Of a stretch of DNA of 64,000 bases, positions 45,546-53,436 are shown in pieces. The notes beneath the pieces were generated by a model that saw only the letters and a program-made list of their open reading frames with translations, made no database searches and was not told the origin of the DNA. Where the stretch lies: the NCBI RefSeq assembly GCF_018130615.1, contig NZ_JAFCKB010000029.1:1-64000 (forward strand). The letters run 5' to 3'. Numbering within the stretch: the stretch's first letter is position 1; each line of letters begins with the position of its first letter. Position numbers and translations under genes: made by a program. This DNA is from Bradyrhizobium manausense (GTDB taxonomy: Bacteria; Pseudomonadota; Alphaproteobacteria; Rhizobiales; Xanthobacteraceae).

Positions 45546-46097
45546 CTAGGCTCGCCGCCACGGCGTAACCGTCACATCGTGCGCGGCGTCGAGCATGTAA
45601 GGCGTGCCTGGCCTCATGCCGTGGGACGTCAGCACCTCGTGCGGCGTCCGCTTGGGCACTTCGACAAAACAGCCTTCGCCGCCGGGCAGCCGCACATGCG
45701 GGGCTTCCGACAGCCAGAACGTGTCGTAGCGGTCCATGAACATGTCGAAGACGATAGGGCCGCCGATCACGGCGACCCGTCCCGAGGCGACATCGGCAAA
45801 GGCACAGGCTTCCTCGAAGCTCGCATGTTCCGGATTCCACAGCGTCGCGTTCGGCATCTCCGGATCGACGGTGAGGGCCTTGATCTTGCGGGTCAGGATC
45901 AGCCGCTTGCGCTTGGGCGAGTTCGCCTGCTGCTCATATGAATTGCGGCCGTGCACGATCAGGGCGGCACGATCGAGCGCCTGCTCGAAGAACAGCTTGT
46001 CGCCTTCGAACTTCAGACTGTCGGGCATGACATGGCTGGCGTCGGCAAGCATGCCGTCCGCCGAGACGATGACGTAACCTTCGAAATGGAAAGACAA
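45546..46097 (-). CDS. Dihydrofolate-reductase-fold protein (RibD C-terminal-like)
   Basis: 183 residues of the DHFR/RibD-C reductase fold: GYVIVSADGMLADASHVMP at the N-terminus, LIVHGRNSYEQ (where the NADPH-binding GRxTxE lies in DHFR) and RVAVIGGPIVFDMFMDR. Likely an NADPH-dependent reductase of unknown substrate. TTG start 8 bases after the deacetylase stop on the same strand; no ATG is available in frame near the N-terminus. Convergent with DoxX. Confidence 0.78.
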   Translation of the reverse strand: MSFHFEGYVIVSADGMLADASHVMPDSLKFEGDKLFFEQALDRAALIVHGRNSYEQQANSPKRKRLILTRKIKALTVDPEMPNATLWNPEHASFEEACAFADVASGRVAVIGGPIVFDMFMDRYDTFWLSEAPHVRLPGGEGCFVEVPKRTPHEVLTSHGMRPGTPYMLDAAHDVTVTPWRRA

Positions 46098-46104
46098 GCG
46101 ACGG

Positions 46105-47109
46105 CTATTCGGAGACGGTCGTCACCACGGAATTGACCGGACGCGTGCTCACCGTCGGCAGCTTGACGTCCTTCATCAGCTCCTGGTCGTATTCAGGGAG
46201 CGAGGCCACTGGTGCCTTGGCGCGCATCGCCACCACCTTGTAGCCGCCGGCCTTGAGACGGTTCAGAAGCTCGGGCAGGGCTTCGGCCGTGTGCTTCTGG
46301 AAGTCGTGCATCAGGATGATGCCTTTGCCCTTCTTGTCGAGCCCCTTCATCACGGTCTCGATCACCTTCTCGGGCTTCGAGGCCTTGAAGTCGAAGGAGT
46401 CGATGTCGCAGGAGAAGATCGCGACGTTACGGTTGCCGAGATAGGTGACCATCTCCGGCGGATGCTGCAGCGCCGGGAAGCGGAAGAACGCCGCGGGCGA
46501 GATGCCGCCGAGCGCCCATTTCACGGCGCTGATGCCCTTCTCGATCTCTTCCTTGCGCTGCGCTTCGGTCAGCTTCTTGTTGTTGAGGTTGGCGTGCGAC
46601 CAGGTGTGGGTACCGACGGTGTGACCAGCCGCGTAGACCTGCTTCAGGATCTCCGGCTCATAAGTGGCGTGCTTGCCGATCGAGAAGAAGATGCCGGTGG
46701 TGCACTGGTCGGCGAGCGCCTTCAGCACGGCAGGCGTGTTGTGCGGCCAGGGGCCGTCGTCGAAGGTCAGGACGACCTCCTTGTCGCGCAGGAAGTCGAG
46801 CTCCTTGAAGTGCTCGAAGCCGAAGCCGGGGCCGCCGGTGGTGTCGATCTCCACGGTGCGGGCAACGCCCAGCGCGTTCGGATTGTTGCAGGCGGCGCGC
46901 GCCGGCTGCGGGGCCTGCTGCGGCGGCGGCGGGAAGGCGGCGGCCTGCGACGCCGGCGCTGCGGCAGGAGCCGGAGCTGCGGCCGGGGCCGCCGCGGGGG
47001 CGGCCTGCGTGGCGGCTGCGGGTTTTGCAGCCGGGGTCTGCGACCATGCCGCGCCTGTCAGCGCAACAGACATCGCGCTTGCCAAAATCAGTCCTGCCGC
47101 CACACGCAT
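46105..47109 (-). CDS. Polysaccharide deacetylase (NodB homology domain), secreted
   Basis: 334 residues with a signal peptide (RVAAGLILASAMSVALTG, cleaved near AWSQ), an Ala/Pro-rich linker (about 25-75) and a NodB-type carbohydrate esterase 4 domain: VVLTFDDGPWPHNT (catalytic and metal Asp), THTWSHANL (metal His pair), FFRFPALQ, and IILMHDFQKHTAEALPEL (catalytic His). Expected to deacetylate a cell-wall or capsule glycan in the periplasm. ATG 47109 with GAGGAC upstream; the frame runs further without a signal-like start. Confidence 0.9.
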   Translation of the reverse strand: MRVAAGLILASAMSVALTGAAWSQTPAAKPAAATQAAPAAAPAAAPAPAAAPASQAAAFPPPPQQAPQPARAACNNPNALGVARTVEIDTTGGPGFGFEHFKELDFLRDKEVVLTFDDGPWPHNTPAVLKALADQCTTGIFFSIGKHATYEPEILKQVYAAGHTVGTHTWSHANLNNKKLTEAQRKEEIEKGISAVKWALGGISPAAFFRFPALQHPPEMVTYLGNRNVAIFSCDIDSFDFKASKPEKVIETVMKGLDKKGKGIILMHDFQKHTAEALPELLNRLKAGGYKVVAMRAKAPVASLPEYDQELMKDVKLPTVSTRPVNSVVTTVSE

Positions 47110-47291
47110 GGTGTTGTCCTCGAGATTGATCCCGTTGTTCCGCCGTAGCTTTTCGCCTCCGGCAAAACCCATCCTGCCCCTGATCATCCTAGCCTAGATG
47201 GTGGCCCATCGCCATTGCAACGGCTGTTTGGCGCTTCGCCACAATTGTGCCCAAGCCTGTTCACGTCAGGAGCCTGTTCAAGTCAGGCGTG

Positions 47292-47861
47292 TCAGCTATC
47301 AGCCAAGGCCCTGGCAATCGCAGTCTTGATGCGCGTGTCGGCGGGCTCCACAGCGGACGGAAACACCTCAATGATATAGCCATCGCGGCCGATCAGGTAT
47401 TTGTGGAAGTTCCACTTCGGAACCTCCTTCGGTCGCGCCTCCGCGGCCCATTTGTAGAAGGGATGCGCCTTAGCTCCGACCACGACGGCCTTGGCGGTCA
47501 TCGGGAAGGTAACGCCGTATTGGTGGTGCGCGGTCTCCGAGATCTCGCTGGTGCCGCCGGGCTCCTGGCCGCCGAAATCGTTGGAGGGTACGCCGATCAC
47601 GGTGAGGCCGCGCTCCCGAAACTCGTTCCAGAGCTCCTGCAGGCCCGCATATTGCGGGGTGTAGCCGCATAGCGAGGCGGTGTTCACGACCAACACTGGT
47701 TTGCCGGTGAAGGCGGCGAGCCGGATGTCCTCGCCGGACAGCGCGGGGAACGAGAAGGCGTAAGCCGAGATCCGGCTCATGCCCGCATCGGCCCGCGCGC
47801 GCGTTGCCGAGGTGGCTGCTCCGAGCAGCGCGGCGGTGAGCACGGTTCTGCGGTTCAGCAT
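47292..47861 (-). CDS. Glutathione peroxidase family protein, exported
   Basis: 189-residue thiol peroxidase with a Tat-like signal (NRRTVLTAALLGAATS, cleavage near ARA). The catalytic triad is visible: Cys in NTASLCGYTPQY, Gln in FGGQEPGG, Trp in KWNFHKYL. Bacterial members usually use thioredoxin rather than glutathione. Export to the periplasm is inferred from the twin Arg. Preceded by a hairpin that covers the ribosome binding site (47869-47889). Confidence 0.92.
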   Translation of the reverse strand: MLNRRTVLTAALLGAATSATRARADAGMSRISAYAFSFPALSGEDIRLAAFTGKPVLVVNTASLCGYTPQYAGLQELWNEFRERGLTVIGVPSNDFGGQEPGGTSEISETAHHQYGVTFPMTAKAVVVGAKAHPFYKWAAEARPKEVPKWNFHKYLIGRDGYIIEVFPSAVEPADTRIKTAIARALADS

Positions 47862-47868
47862 GGCAGTG

Positions 47869-47889
47869 TCCCCCGGATGTGATCCGGGG
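47869..47889 (-). promoter_or_regulatory. Hairpin sequestering the ribosome binding site of the peroxidase gene
   Basis: Perfect 8-bp stem CCCCGGAT / ATCCGGGG with a 3-base loop (47871-47889). The Shine-Dalgarno GGGGGA (47869-47874) is part of the 3' arm, 7 bases before ATG 47861, so folding would block translation. Could be a thermometer-like or ribosome-access control element; untested. Confidence 0.5.
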
Positions 47890-47949
47890 CGGAGCTTACT
47901 CCGGTGATGCGACAGGCCCGCTCAACACCGCGTTATCGCCGTTCGAGGC

Positions 47950-49641
47950 TCAGTAAAGGCGGACGATGAAGTCGGTGCCTTCGCCGGTCTCGCCCTGGTT
48001 GATGCCCTGGTCGGAGACGATGACCGAGCCGCCGGTGGTGAGCATCTCGTTGATCTTCGCCATGGCATCGGCCGGGATCGTGATGCGATCCAGTGCTTCG
48101 GCGGGGCTGTCCGGCGTGATCACCGGCTTTGCCGCGACGGGAATCACGGCAACGCCACGCTGGCGGCGTATGTGGCCGTCATCGTCGCGCGCGGCGGCGC
48201 GAACAGCGACGGGCAGGGACACCACCGACCAATGCAGCGCATTGGAATCGGTCTTGTCGACCTCAGCGGTGAAAACGTGAGTGCCGAGCGGCCGGTCGCT
48301 TGCCGCGATCGTCACGGGCACGTCGAACAGCGGCGCAAAGTTCTGCCGGACGTAGAGCTTGGAATCCTTGCGGCTGATGAACACTGCAATCTGGCCGGTC
48401 CGCTTCGGCAGATCCGGCTTCACGGACGGCGCGGGATCGGCGAGGCGGGTTTGGTCTTTCTTCGCGTCGGGCGAAGCGGCTTGTGCCGGCGCCGTTGCCG
48501 TCACGGCCGCGTCGGGTTTCTTCTCGGCGGCGGCCGCATCGGATTTGGCCGGCTCGGCAGCGGCTTCCGGCTTCGGAGTATCGGTGGCCTCAGACTTCGC
48601 GGTCTCGACCTTGTCGTCCGAGGTCGCTTTGGGCGCCTCTGCAGTGTCAGTGGGCTTGGCAACCTCGTCCCTCTTCGCTGCCGCCTCCGGCTGCGTGGCC
48701 GGCTCGGAGGCCTCGGCGGACTTGGTGTCGGTCTTGGTTTCGATTTTGGCGTCAGTCTTGGCGGCTTCCTCGCGGACCGGTGCGTTGCCCGTGGTCACAT
48801 CCGACATCACGGTGTGGCCGACCGTGGAGCGCAGTTCGAGCACGCCGTCCGCGCTGGCGGTCTTCGTCTCAAGAGACTTGGTCTCGACGGGCTTGGCTTC
48901 CGTGACCTTGGTCTCGGGCGCACCCTTGTCCGCCTTGTCGCCAACGCTCGTCGTCGGCTCGAGGCTCGCTGCAGGCTGCGGCGGCACGCGCAGCGATGCG
49001 AGCATCGGATGCGAGAAGCTTTGCGGCGTCATCTGGCCGGGCGAGACGATCACGCGCGCGCCCATCTTGGTCCAGTTCCACATCTTCACCGCGAACGCCA
49101 TCGGCATGCGGATGCAGCCGTGCGAGGCCGGATAGCCCGGTAGCACGCCGGCATGCATGGCAACACCGGACCAGGTGATCCGCTGCATGTACGGCATCGG
49201 CGCGCCGCTATAGATGTTGGAATGGTGGAATTTGTGCTTCTGGATGACGCTGAACACGCCCATCGGCGTCGAGTGGCCCTTCATCCCGGTCGATACCGGC
49301 GATTCCGCGAACACGCCGTTGGAGTCGTAGATCGTGACCTTCTGGCGGTCGATCGAGACGACGATGACGAGCGGACCTTGCGGCTTCGCGCCGGTCTCCT
49401 TCTCGACAAGCGCCTCTTTCTTGTTCTTGGAGGCTGCCGAGCCGCGCTTCTGCGGCTTCACGCGCGGCGGCTCGGGATACCGCTCCTGCCGTCCATAGGA
49501 TCCGTCGGAATAATCCGAATAGTAATAGAACGCTGCTTCCGCCTGGCTCGCCGTGCCGATCGCACCCGCCGCCGTCACAATGGCGACCTGCCACAGCCGC
49601 CTCGGCGCGGCGGCAAAACGGGACCCATTCACGCTATTCAT
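47950..49641 (-). CDS. L,D-transpeptidase (YkuD) with long charged linker
   Basis: 563-residue periplasmic peptidoglycan cross-linking enzyme. Signal helix (RLWQVAIVTAAGAIG) then the YkuD domain with the catalytic motif HAGVLPGYPASHGCIRMP (about residues 160-180). About residues 210-410 are a Lys/Glu/Ala/Pro/Thr-rich, probably disordered linker. The C-terminal part (IAVFISRKDSKLYVR) looks like a second YkuD-type fold without the catalytic Cys. ATG 49641; a TTG 5 codons upstream is possible. Confidence 0.88.
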   Translation of the reverse strand: MNSVNGSRFAAAPRRLWQVAIVTAAGAIGTASQAEAAFYYYSDYSDGSYGRQERYPEPPRVKPQKRGSAASKNKKEALVEKETGAKPQGPLVIVVSIDRQKVTIYDSNGVFAESPVSTGMKGHSTPMGVFSVIQKHKFHHSNIYSGAPMPYMQRITWSGVAMHAGVLPGYPASHGCIRMPMAFAVKMWNWTKMGARVIVSPGQMTPQSFSHPMLASLRVPPQPAASLEPTTSVGDKADKGAPETKVTEAKPVETKSLETKTASADGVLELRSTVGHTVMSDVTTGNAPVREEAAKTDAKIETKTDTKSAEASEPATQPEAAAKRDEVAKPTDTAEAPKATSDDKVETAKSEATDTPKPEAAAEPAKSDAAAAEKKPDAAVTATAPAQAASPDAKKDQTRLADPAPSVKPDLPKRTGQIAVFISRKDSKLYVRQNFAPLFDVPVTIAASDRPLGTHVFTAEVDKTDSNALHWSVVSLPVAVRAAARDDDGHIRRQRGVAVIPVAAKPVITPDSPAEALDRITIPADAMAKINEMLTTGGSVIVSDQGINQGETGEGTDFIVRLY

Positions 49642-49849
49642 TCCTCGAATCCACAATCCAAATCAGACGTTAGTCTCGCAGAGGGGATACGCGTTCACCA
49701 GCATGGCGGTTCTGCCATCATCGACTTTTGTCCAAGACGTAGCAAAAAAGCCTCACGGAGCGGTAAACGGCGGCGGCAGCCGGCTTGCATCATCTTCCTG
49801 ATCGGCCACCCCATGCCTACATTGCCAGGACTTGTTACCGGAGAACTTC

Positions 49850-50401
49850 ATGTCATCTCGTTTCCCCGGTCTTTCCCGCATCCGCTTGAAAGACTTCGCT
49901 TTATTCCTGTTGCTGCTGGTTGTGCCGGCAGCATCCGCTTCCGCGGCCGATGAGCCGGATCTGATCTTCCGTCGCTCCACTGTCTTCAAGTGGATGAGCC
50001 CGAATGACAAGCTCGCGACCTACGGTCTCGACGACCCCGAAGTCGAGGGCGTGGCCTGCCATTTCACGGTGCCGGAGAAGGGCGGCTTCAAGGGCTGGCT
50101 CGGTCTTGCCGAGGAGGTCTCGGACATCTCGCTTGCCTGCCGCCAGGTCGGCCCGATCAAGTTCAAGGCCAGCAAGATGGAGCAGGGCGACGACATGTTC
50201 CGCCAGCGCCGCTCGCTCTTCTTCAAGAAGATGCAGATCGTGCGTGGCTGCGACGCCAAACGCAACGTGCTGGTCTACATGGTCTATTCGGACAAGCTGA
50301 TCGAGGGGTCGCCGAAGAACTCGACCTCGACCGTGCCGATCATGCCGTGGGGACCGGCTGACGCCAACGTCCAGAAGTGCGGCGACTTCTTCACTCAGTG
50401 A
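49850..50401 (+). CDS. creA: CreA family periplasmic protein
   Basis: 183 residues, signal peptide (ALFLLLLVVPAASASA) and a strongly CreA-like mature part: GLDDPEVEGVACHFTVPEKG, GWLGLAEEVSDISLACRQVG, FFKKMQIVRGCDAKRNVLVY and YSDKLIEGSPKNSTSTVP. CreA is widespread and of unknown function, named from the E. coli cre locus. ATG 49850 with GGAG 6 bases upstream. Alone, with no creBCD genes here. Overlaps the small gene at its 3' end. Confidence 0.93.
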   Translation: MSSRFPGLSRIRLKDFALFLLLLVVPAASASAADEPDLIFRRSTVFKWMSPNDKLATYGLDDPEVEGVACHFTVPEKGGFKGWLGLAEEVSDISLACRQVGPIKFKASKMEQGDDMFRQRRSLFFKKMQIVRGCDAKRNVLVYMVYSDKLIEGSPKNSTSTVPIMPWGPADANVQKCGDFFTQ

Positions 50402-50597
50402 TGTGATCGCGGCTGCCGCGCGGTCTCGCAAGATGCGAGCCGCTCAGCCGCACGAACGCCTGGGGCGCGGCCTCGTAGCCGCGGCCTGATTGCTGCGCCA
50501 TCGCGCCGGGCGAGCCGGTGCGGCGGCTCAACTCTCGATCGGCGCGGTCCGTGCGCTCTGCCGCGTCGCGCGTCGTTGCGCGATCTCGCGCCATCAT
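50391..50597 (-). CDS. Possible small hydrophilic protein
   Basis: 68 residues from ATG 50597 with AAGGA 7 bases upstream. Arg/Ala/Ser-rich, no membrane helix, no family. Runs convergently into creA, overlapping its last 11 bases. A neighbouring frame of similar length looks like noise. Coding status uncertain. Confidence 0.4.
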   Translation of the reverse strand: MMARDRATTRDAAERTDRADRELSRRTGSPGAMAQQSGRGYEAAPQAFVRLSGSHLARPRGSRDHITE

Positions 50598-51004
50598 GAT
50601 GGCCATCCTTCACAGGTGTGCCCGTCGATGACGGGCCTTTCGGTTTCGAAGCTTCGGTCGCGCCCGATGGATGCTGGGTTCATCGGCGGGACCGGCCGTC
50701 GTTTGCAGCTCTCTTCAGCAGAGAACCGTAAAATGCATGTGAAGCGCTGACGTCGCGGATGTGACCGCCTCACCTCAACCTGTGTGGATGGTCGTTCCCA
50801 AACGCGTTCAAGCTGTCATGCATCCCGTCTGAAATCATTGATGTTTTCCGAGAATTGTGTCGTCGCGCCGCGGGCGACGAAACAATTCTCACCGGCAATG
50901 AAACCATTTTCGGCTTTGAGCGCATCACGGGAGAAACCGCGGATGGTTATCAGCATCACAACGACGACGGCGCACCGCCGGCCACGCAATTCGGAGAGAG
51001 ATCC
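50598..51004. other. 407-base region upstream of two small secreted protein genes
   Basis: No supported gene. Contains a weak CCCGTC/GACGGG hairpin (50621-50635) and a strong 17-bp-arm hairpin (50850-50890). It should hold the promoter of the gene at 51005. The long leader suggests a structured 5' UTR or a small RNA. Confidence 0.5.
50850..50890. repeat. Long imperfect inverted repeat (17-bp arms)
   Basis: Arm 50850-50866 (GAGAATTGTGTCGTCGC) pairs with 50874-50890 with one mismatch, around a 7-base GC-rich loop. No T tract on either strand, so it is not a standard terminator. Sits 115 bases upstream of the 54-residue secreted protein gene. Confidence 0.7.
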
Positions 51005-51169
51005 ATGCGCGCGCTCAGCTTCATCCTTGCTTTCGGCTTCGTGCTCGCCGGTTCCTCGTTCGCCGGCGCGCCGGACGGCAATTTGCCGGGTATCGGCACC
51101 TTCCAGTACAGCGGCTCGCCGGTCACGACCACATCGCCGCAGCCTCTGGTCCTCGCGGCGCGCTTCTGA
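51005..51169 (+). CDS. Small secreted protein, 54 residues
   Basis: Clear signal peptide (RALSFILAFGFVLAGSSFAG) and a short mature part (APDGNLPGIGTFQYSGSPV) without Cys. GGAGAGAG precedes ATG 51005. Downstream neighbour starts 34 bases later, so a two-gene unit of secreted proteins is likely. Function unknown. Confidence 0.6.
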   Translation: MRALSFILAFGFVLAGSSFAGAPDGNLPGIGTFQYSGSPVTTTSPQPLVLAARF

Positions 51170-51203
51170 TCACCAACAAGAAAATCAGCCGGCAAAGGCC
51201 ATC

Positions 51204-51569
51204 ATGTACCTTCGTCTCTGCGCCGCAGCGTTCCTCTCCGTTCTGACGATCAGTTCCGTTCAAGCGCAGGTGCGCGCTCCGAGCCGGTTGCCGGATCCGC
51301 GCACTGAGTTCGTGCGGCAGTGCGCTCCCCGCATGCTTGGGCGCTGGGAGCATCCGGAAGAGGTCTGCGGCTGCCTGCATGACCATGCCGCGGCCGTGGT
51401 CGAGGATCGCGACCTGCGCGAGGCGCTGCTGCGCGGCATCAGCGAGACCGGTGTGCCCACGATTGAAACCGATTGGGTGCCGGCAGCGAAGCAAGCCGAG
51501 ATCGGCGCAACCTTCACCAAGATCGCCAAGCCGACCTTGCAGTGCATGTTCGACCCGGCGAAGTCTTAG
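51204..51569 (+). CDS. Secreted Cys-containing protein of unknown function
   Basis: 121 residues, signal peptide (YLRLCAAAFLSVLTISSVQA) and a mature domain with four Cys (RQCAPRML, VCGCLHDHA, LQCMFD), suggesting disulfides in the periplasm. AAAGG precedes ATG 51204. No family recognised. Convergent with the next gene. Confidence 0.7.
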   Translation: MYLRLCAAAFLSVLTISSVQAQVRAPSRLPDPRTEFVRQCAPRMLGRWEHPEEVCGCLHDHAAAVVEDRDLREALLRGISETGVPTIETDWVPAAKQAEIGATFTKIAKPTLQCMFDPAKS

Positions 51570-51573
51570 GCCG

Positions 51574-51831
51574 TCATCTCGACTTCGGACCGAAGCGTGC
51601 CACGCAGGTTGCTGTTCGCACCACGCCCTTGTCGGTCATCTTCGAGCCCCGCACTTCCTTGATTTGTCCGGCGGGACAAGTTCCGTCGTCCACCTGCACG
51701 CGCTGGCCGAGCTTGAGATCGACGATATCCTGCTCACGCCCCACGGAAGCGGCGCTCGCCGTTGAGGCAAGGGCGATGGCGATCAGGAGGGCGAGGCCGG
51801 CCGCGCGGCCGAGTGACGTGACAATTGACAT
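51574..51831 (-). CDS. Small secreted protein (DUF6719-like)
   Basis: 85 residues, signal peptide (GLALLIAIALASTASAAS) and a mature domain with VQVDDGTCPAGQIKEVRGSK and a second Cys (ATCVARFG). The VDDGxCPxGQIKEV motif is typical of a rhizobial DUF family (I believe DUF6719, not verified). ATG 51831; a longer in-frame start exists upstream. Function unknown. Confidence 0.65.
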   Translation of the reverse strand: MSIVTSLGRAAGLALLIAIALASTASAASVGREQDIVDLKLGQRVQVDDGTCPAGQIKEVRGSKMTDKGVVRTATCVARFGPKSR

Positions 51832-51900
51832 GATGAGAGATCCCGGAATCGATTGCCGCGATGTTAAGGAGCGGTCGGCGATTCTGATAGCCAACCTTCG

Positions 51901-53361
51901 TCACGCCCGCCGGGCCGATTTGCCCTTGCTGCGCAAGGCAGCGCGCGCCTCCCGCGCCAGCGCTTCTGCGGCGGCGACGAGGCGTGGAACCGCGTGCCCC
52001 GAAAATCCCAGCACGAAACCGGGAAGCGGGCGCGCCCGCGCATAGGTGTCGGCGAGCAGCCAGCCTTCCGCGCCCGCGGCTTGTTTCGCTTCGGCCGCAA
52101 TCGCTGGCGCGACCGACGGATCGAGCCGGGCCACCAGGTGCAGGCCCTGCGACGGCACCGGGACCGACAGCGCGCCCTCCGATGCCGCTTCGAGCGTTTC
52201 GGCCAGCGTGTCGCGCGCCTCGCGATAGAGTTTTCGCACGCGCTTCAGATTCGCCGCGAACGCGCCGGAATTGAGCATGTCGGCGACCGCGCCTTCCATC
52301 AGCGTTCCGGGAAAGCGGTCGAGTGCGGCGCGCGCGGCCGTGACGTCGCCGATCAGGCGCTCGGGCAGGGCGCAGTAGCCGATGCGCAGACCCGGAAACA
52401 GTGTCTTGGCAAACGTGCCCATGTAGATCACGCGCTGGAGGTGATCGATGCCGGCGAGCGACATCAGGGGCGCGCCGTCATAGCGAAACTCGCTGTCGTA
52501 ATCGTCCTCGAGCACGAAGGCGCCCGCCTGCTTTGCCCAGTCGAGCAGCTCGAGCCGCCGTGGCATCGACATCTGCACGCCCAGCGGAAACTGATGCGAC
52601 GGCGTGACATAGGCCGCGCGTGCGGACGGCGCGGCGGTGCGGCCCCTCGCGATTTGCAGGCCATGGGCGTCGACTGGAATGGGCACGGTGCGATAGCCGC
52701 ATTGCGCGATGGTTCTGCGCGCGATGGGATAGCCCGGATCTTCGCACCAGACCTGATCGTCGGCCTTCAGGATCGCACCGAGAATGATGCGCAGCGTGTG
52801 CAGCGTGCCTGATGTGAGCATGATCTGGTCGGGGTCGCAGCGCAGCCCCCGCGCCGAGAGCAGATGATCGGCGATCGCGACGCGCAGCTCGCGGCTGCCG
52901 CGCGGGTCGCCGTAATGCAAATGCTCGCTGCCGAAGGCGCGCATGCGCCGGCCGACGAACGCGCGAAATCGCTGCAGCGCGCGCTCGTCGATATGGGTGC
53001 AGCCGAGCGCGAGTGCGGCCTGGCCGGGCGTTTCGACGATCGCCCTCTTTTTCGGTGCGGCGGCGCGCGCCGGAATGCGCGCTGCGACGAAGGTGCCGGA
53101 ACCGACGGTGGCCTGCGCAAATCCGTCGGCAATCAGGCGCTCATAGGCGGTGACGACGGCGTTGCGCCGAAAACCGGTCTGCTTCGCCAGCATGCGCGAT
53201 GGCGGCAGCGGCTCGCCCGGTTTGACGAGGCCTGAGACGATCGTCTCGCACAGCGCCTGGTACAGCCGGTGCGCCGAGGAAGCGCCGATAGTGATGTGCG
53301 GGCCGGTGAGATCCAGCGGCAGCTCGGGCTTGGTTGGGGAATTGGTCGGAATTTTTCGCAT
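51901..53361 (-). CDS. MocR/PdxR-type GntR regulator with aminotransferase domain
   Basis: 486 residues: N-terminal GntR winged helix (LPPSRMLAKQTGFRRNAVVT) and a C-terminal fold-type-I aminotransferase domain used as effector-binding site. The PLP Lys is in YMGTFAKTLFPGLRIGY. Regulators of this group respond to PLP or amino-acid-PLP adducts. Divergent from a PNPOx-fold gene 75 bases away, which it probably controls. Confidence 0.9.
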   Translation of the reverse strand: MRKIPTNSPTKPELPLDLTGPHITIGASSAHRLYQALCETIVSGLVKPGEPLPPSRMLAKQTGFRRNAVVTAYERLIADGFAQATVGSGTFVAARIPARAAAPKKRAIVETPGQAALALGCTHIDERALQRFRAFVGRRMRAFGSEHLHYGDPRGSRELRVAIADHLLSARGLRCDPDQIMLTSGTLHTLRIILGAILKADDQVWCEDPGYPIARRTIAQCGYRTVPIPVDAHGLQIARGRTAAPSARAAYVTPSHQFPLGVQMSMPRRLELLDWAKQAGAFVLEDDYDSEFRYDGAPLMSLAGIDHLQRVIYMGTFAKTLFPGLRIGYCALPERLIGDVTAARAALDRFPGTLMEGAVADMLNSGAFAANLKRVRKLYREARDTLAETLEAASEGALSVPVPSQGLHLVARLDPSVAPAIAAEAKQAAGAEGWLLADTYARARPLPGFVLGFSGHAVPRLVAAAEALAREARAALRSKGKSARRA

Positions 53362-53436
53362 GGAATTGGCACTATCGCAGACCAAATGCGCCGCTACAAC
53401 TCTCCTCGAATTGTTCGAATCCCGACAGGAGCGGCC

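Noticed and set aside
50813-50830. CTGTCAT followed by CCCGTCT as a third Pho box
   Set aside because: The second half-site matches at only three of seven positions; the single CTGTCAT is likely chance.
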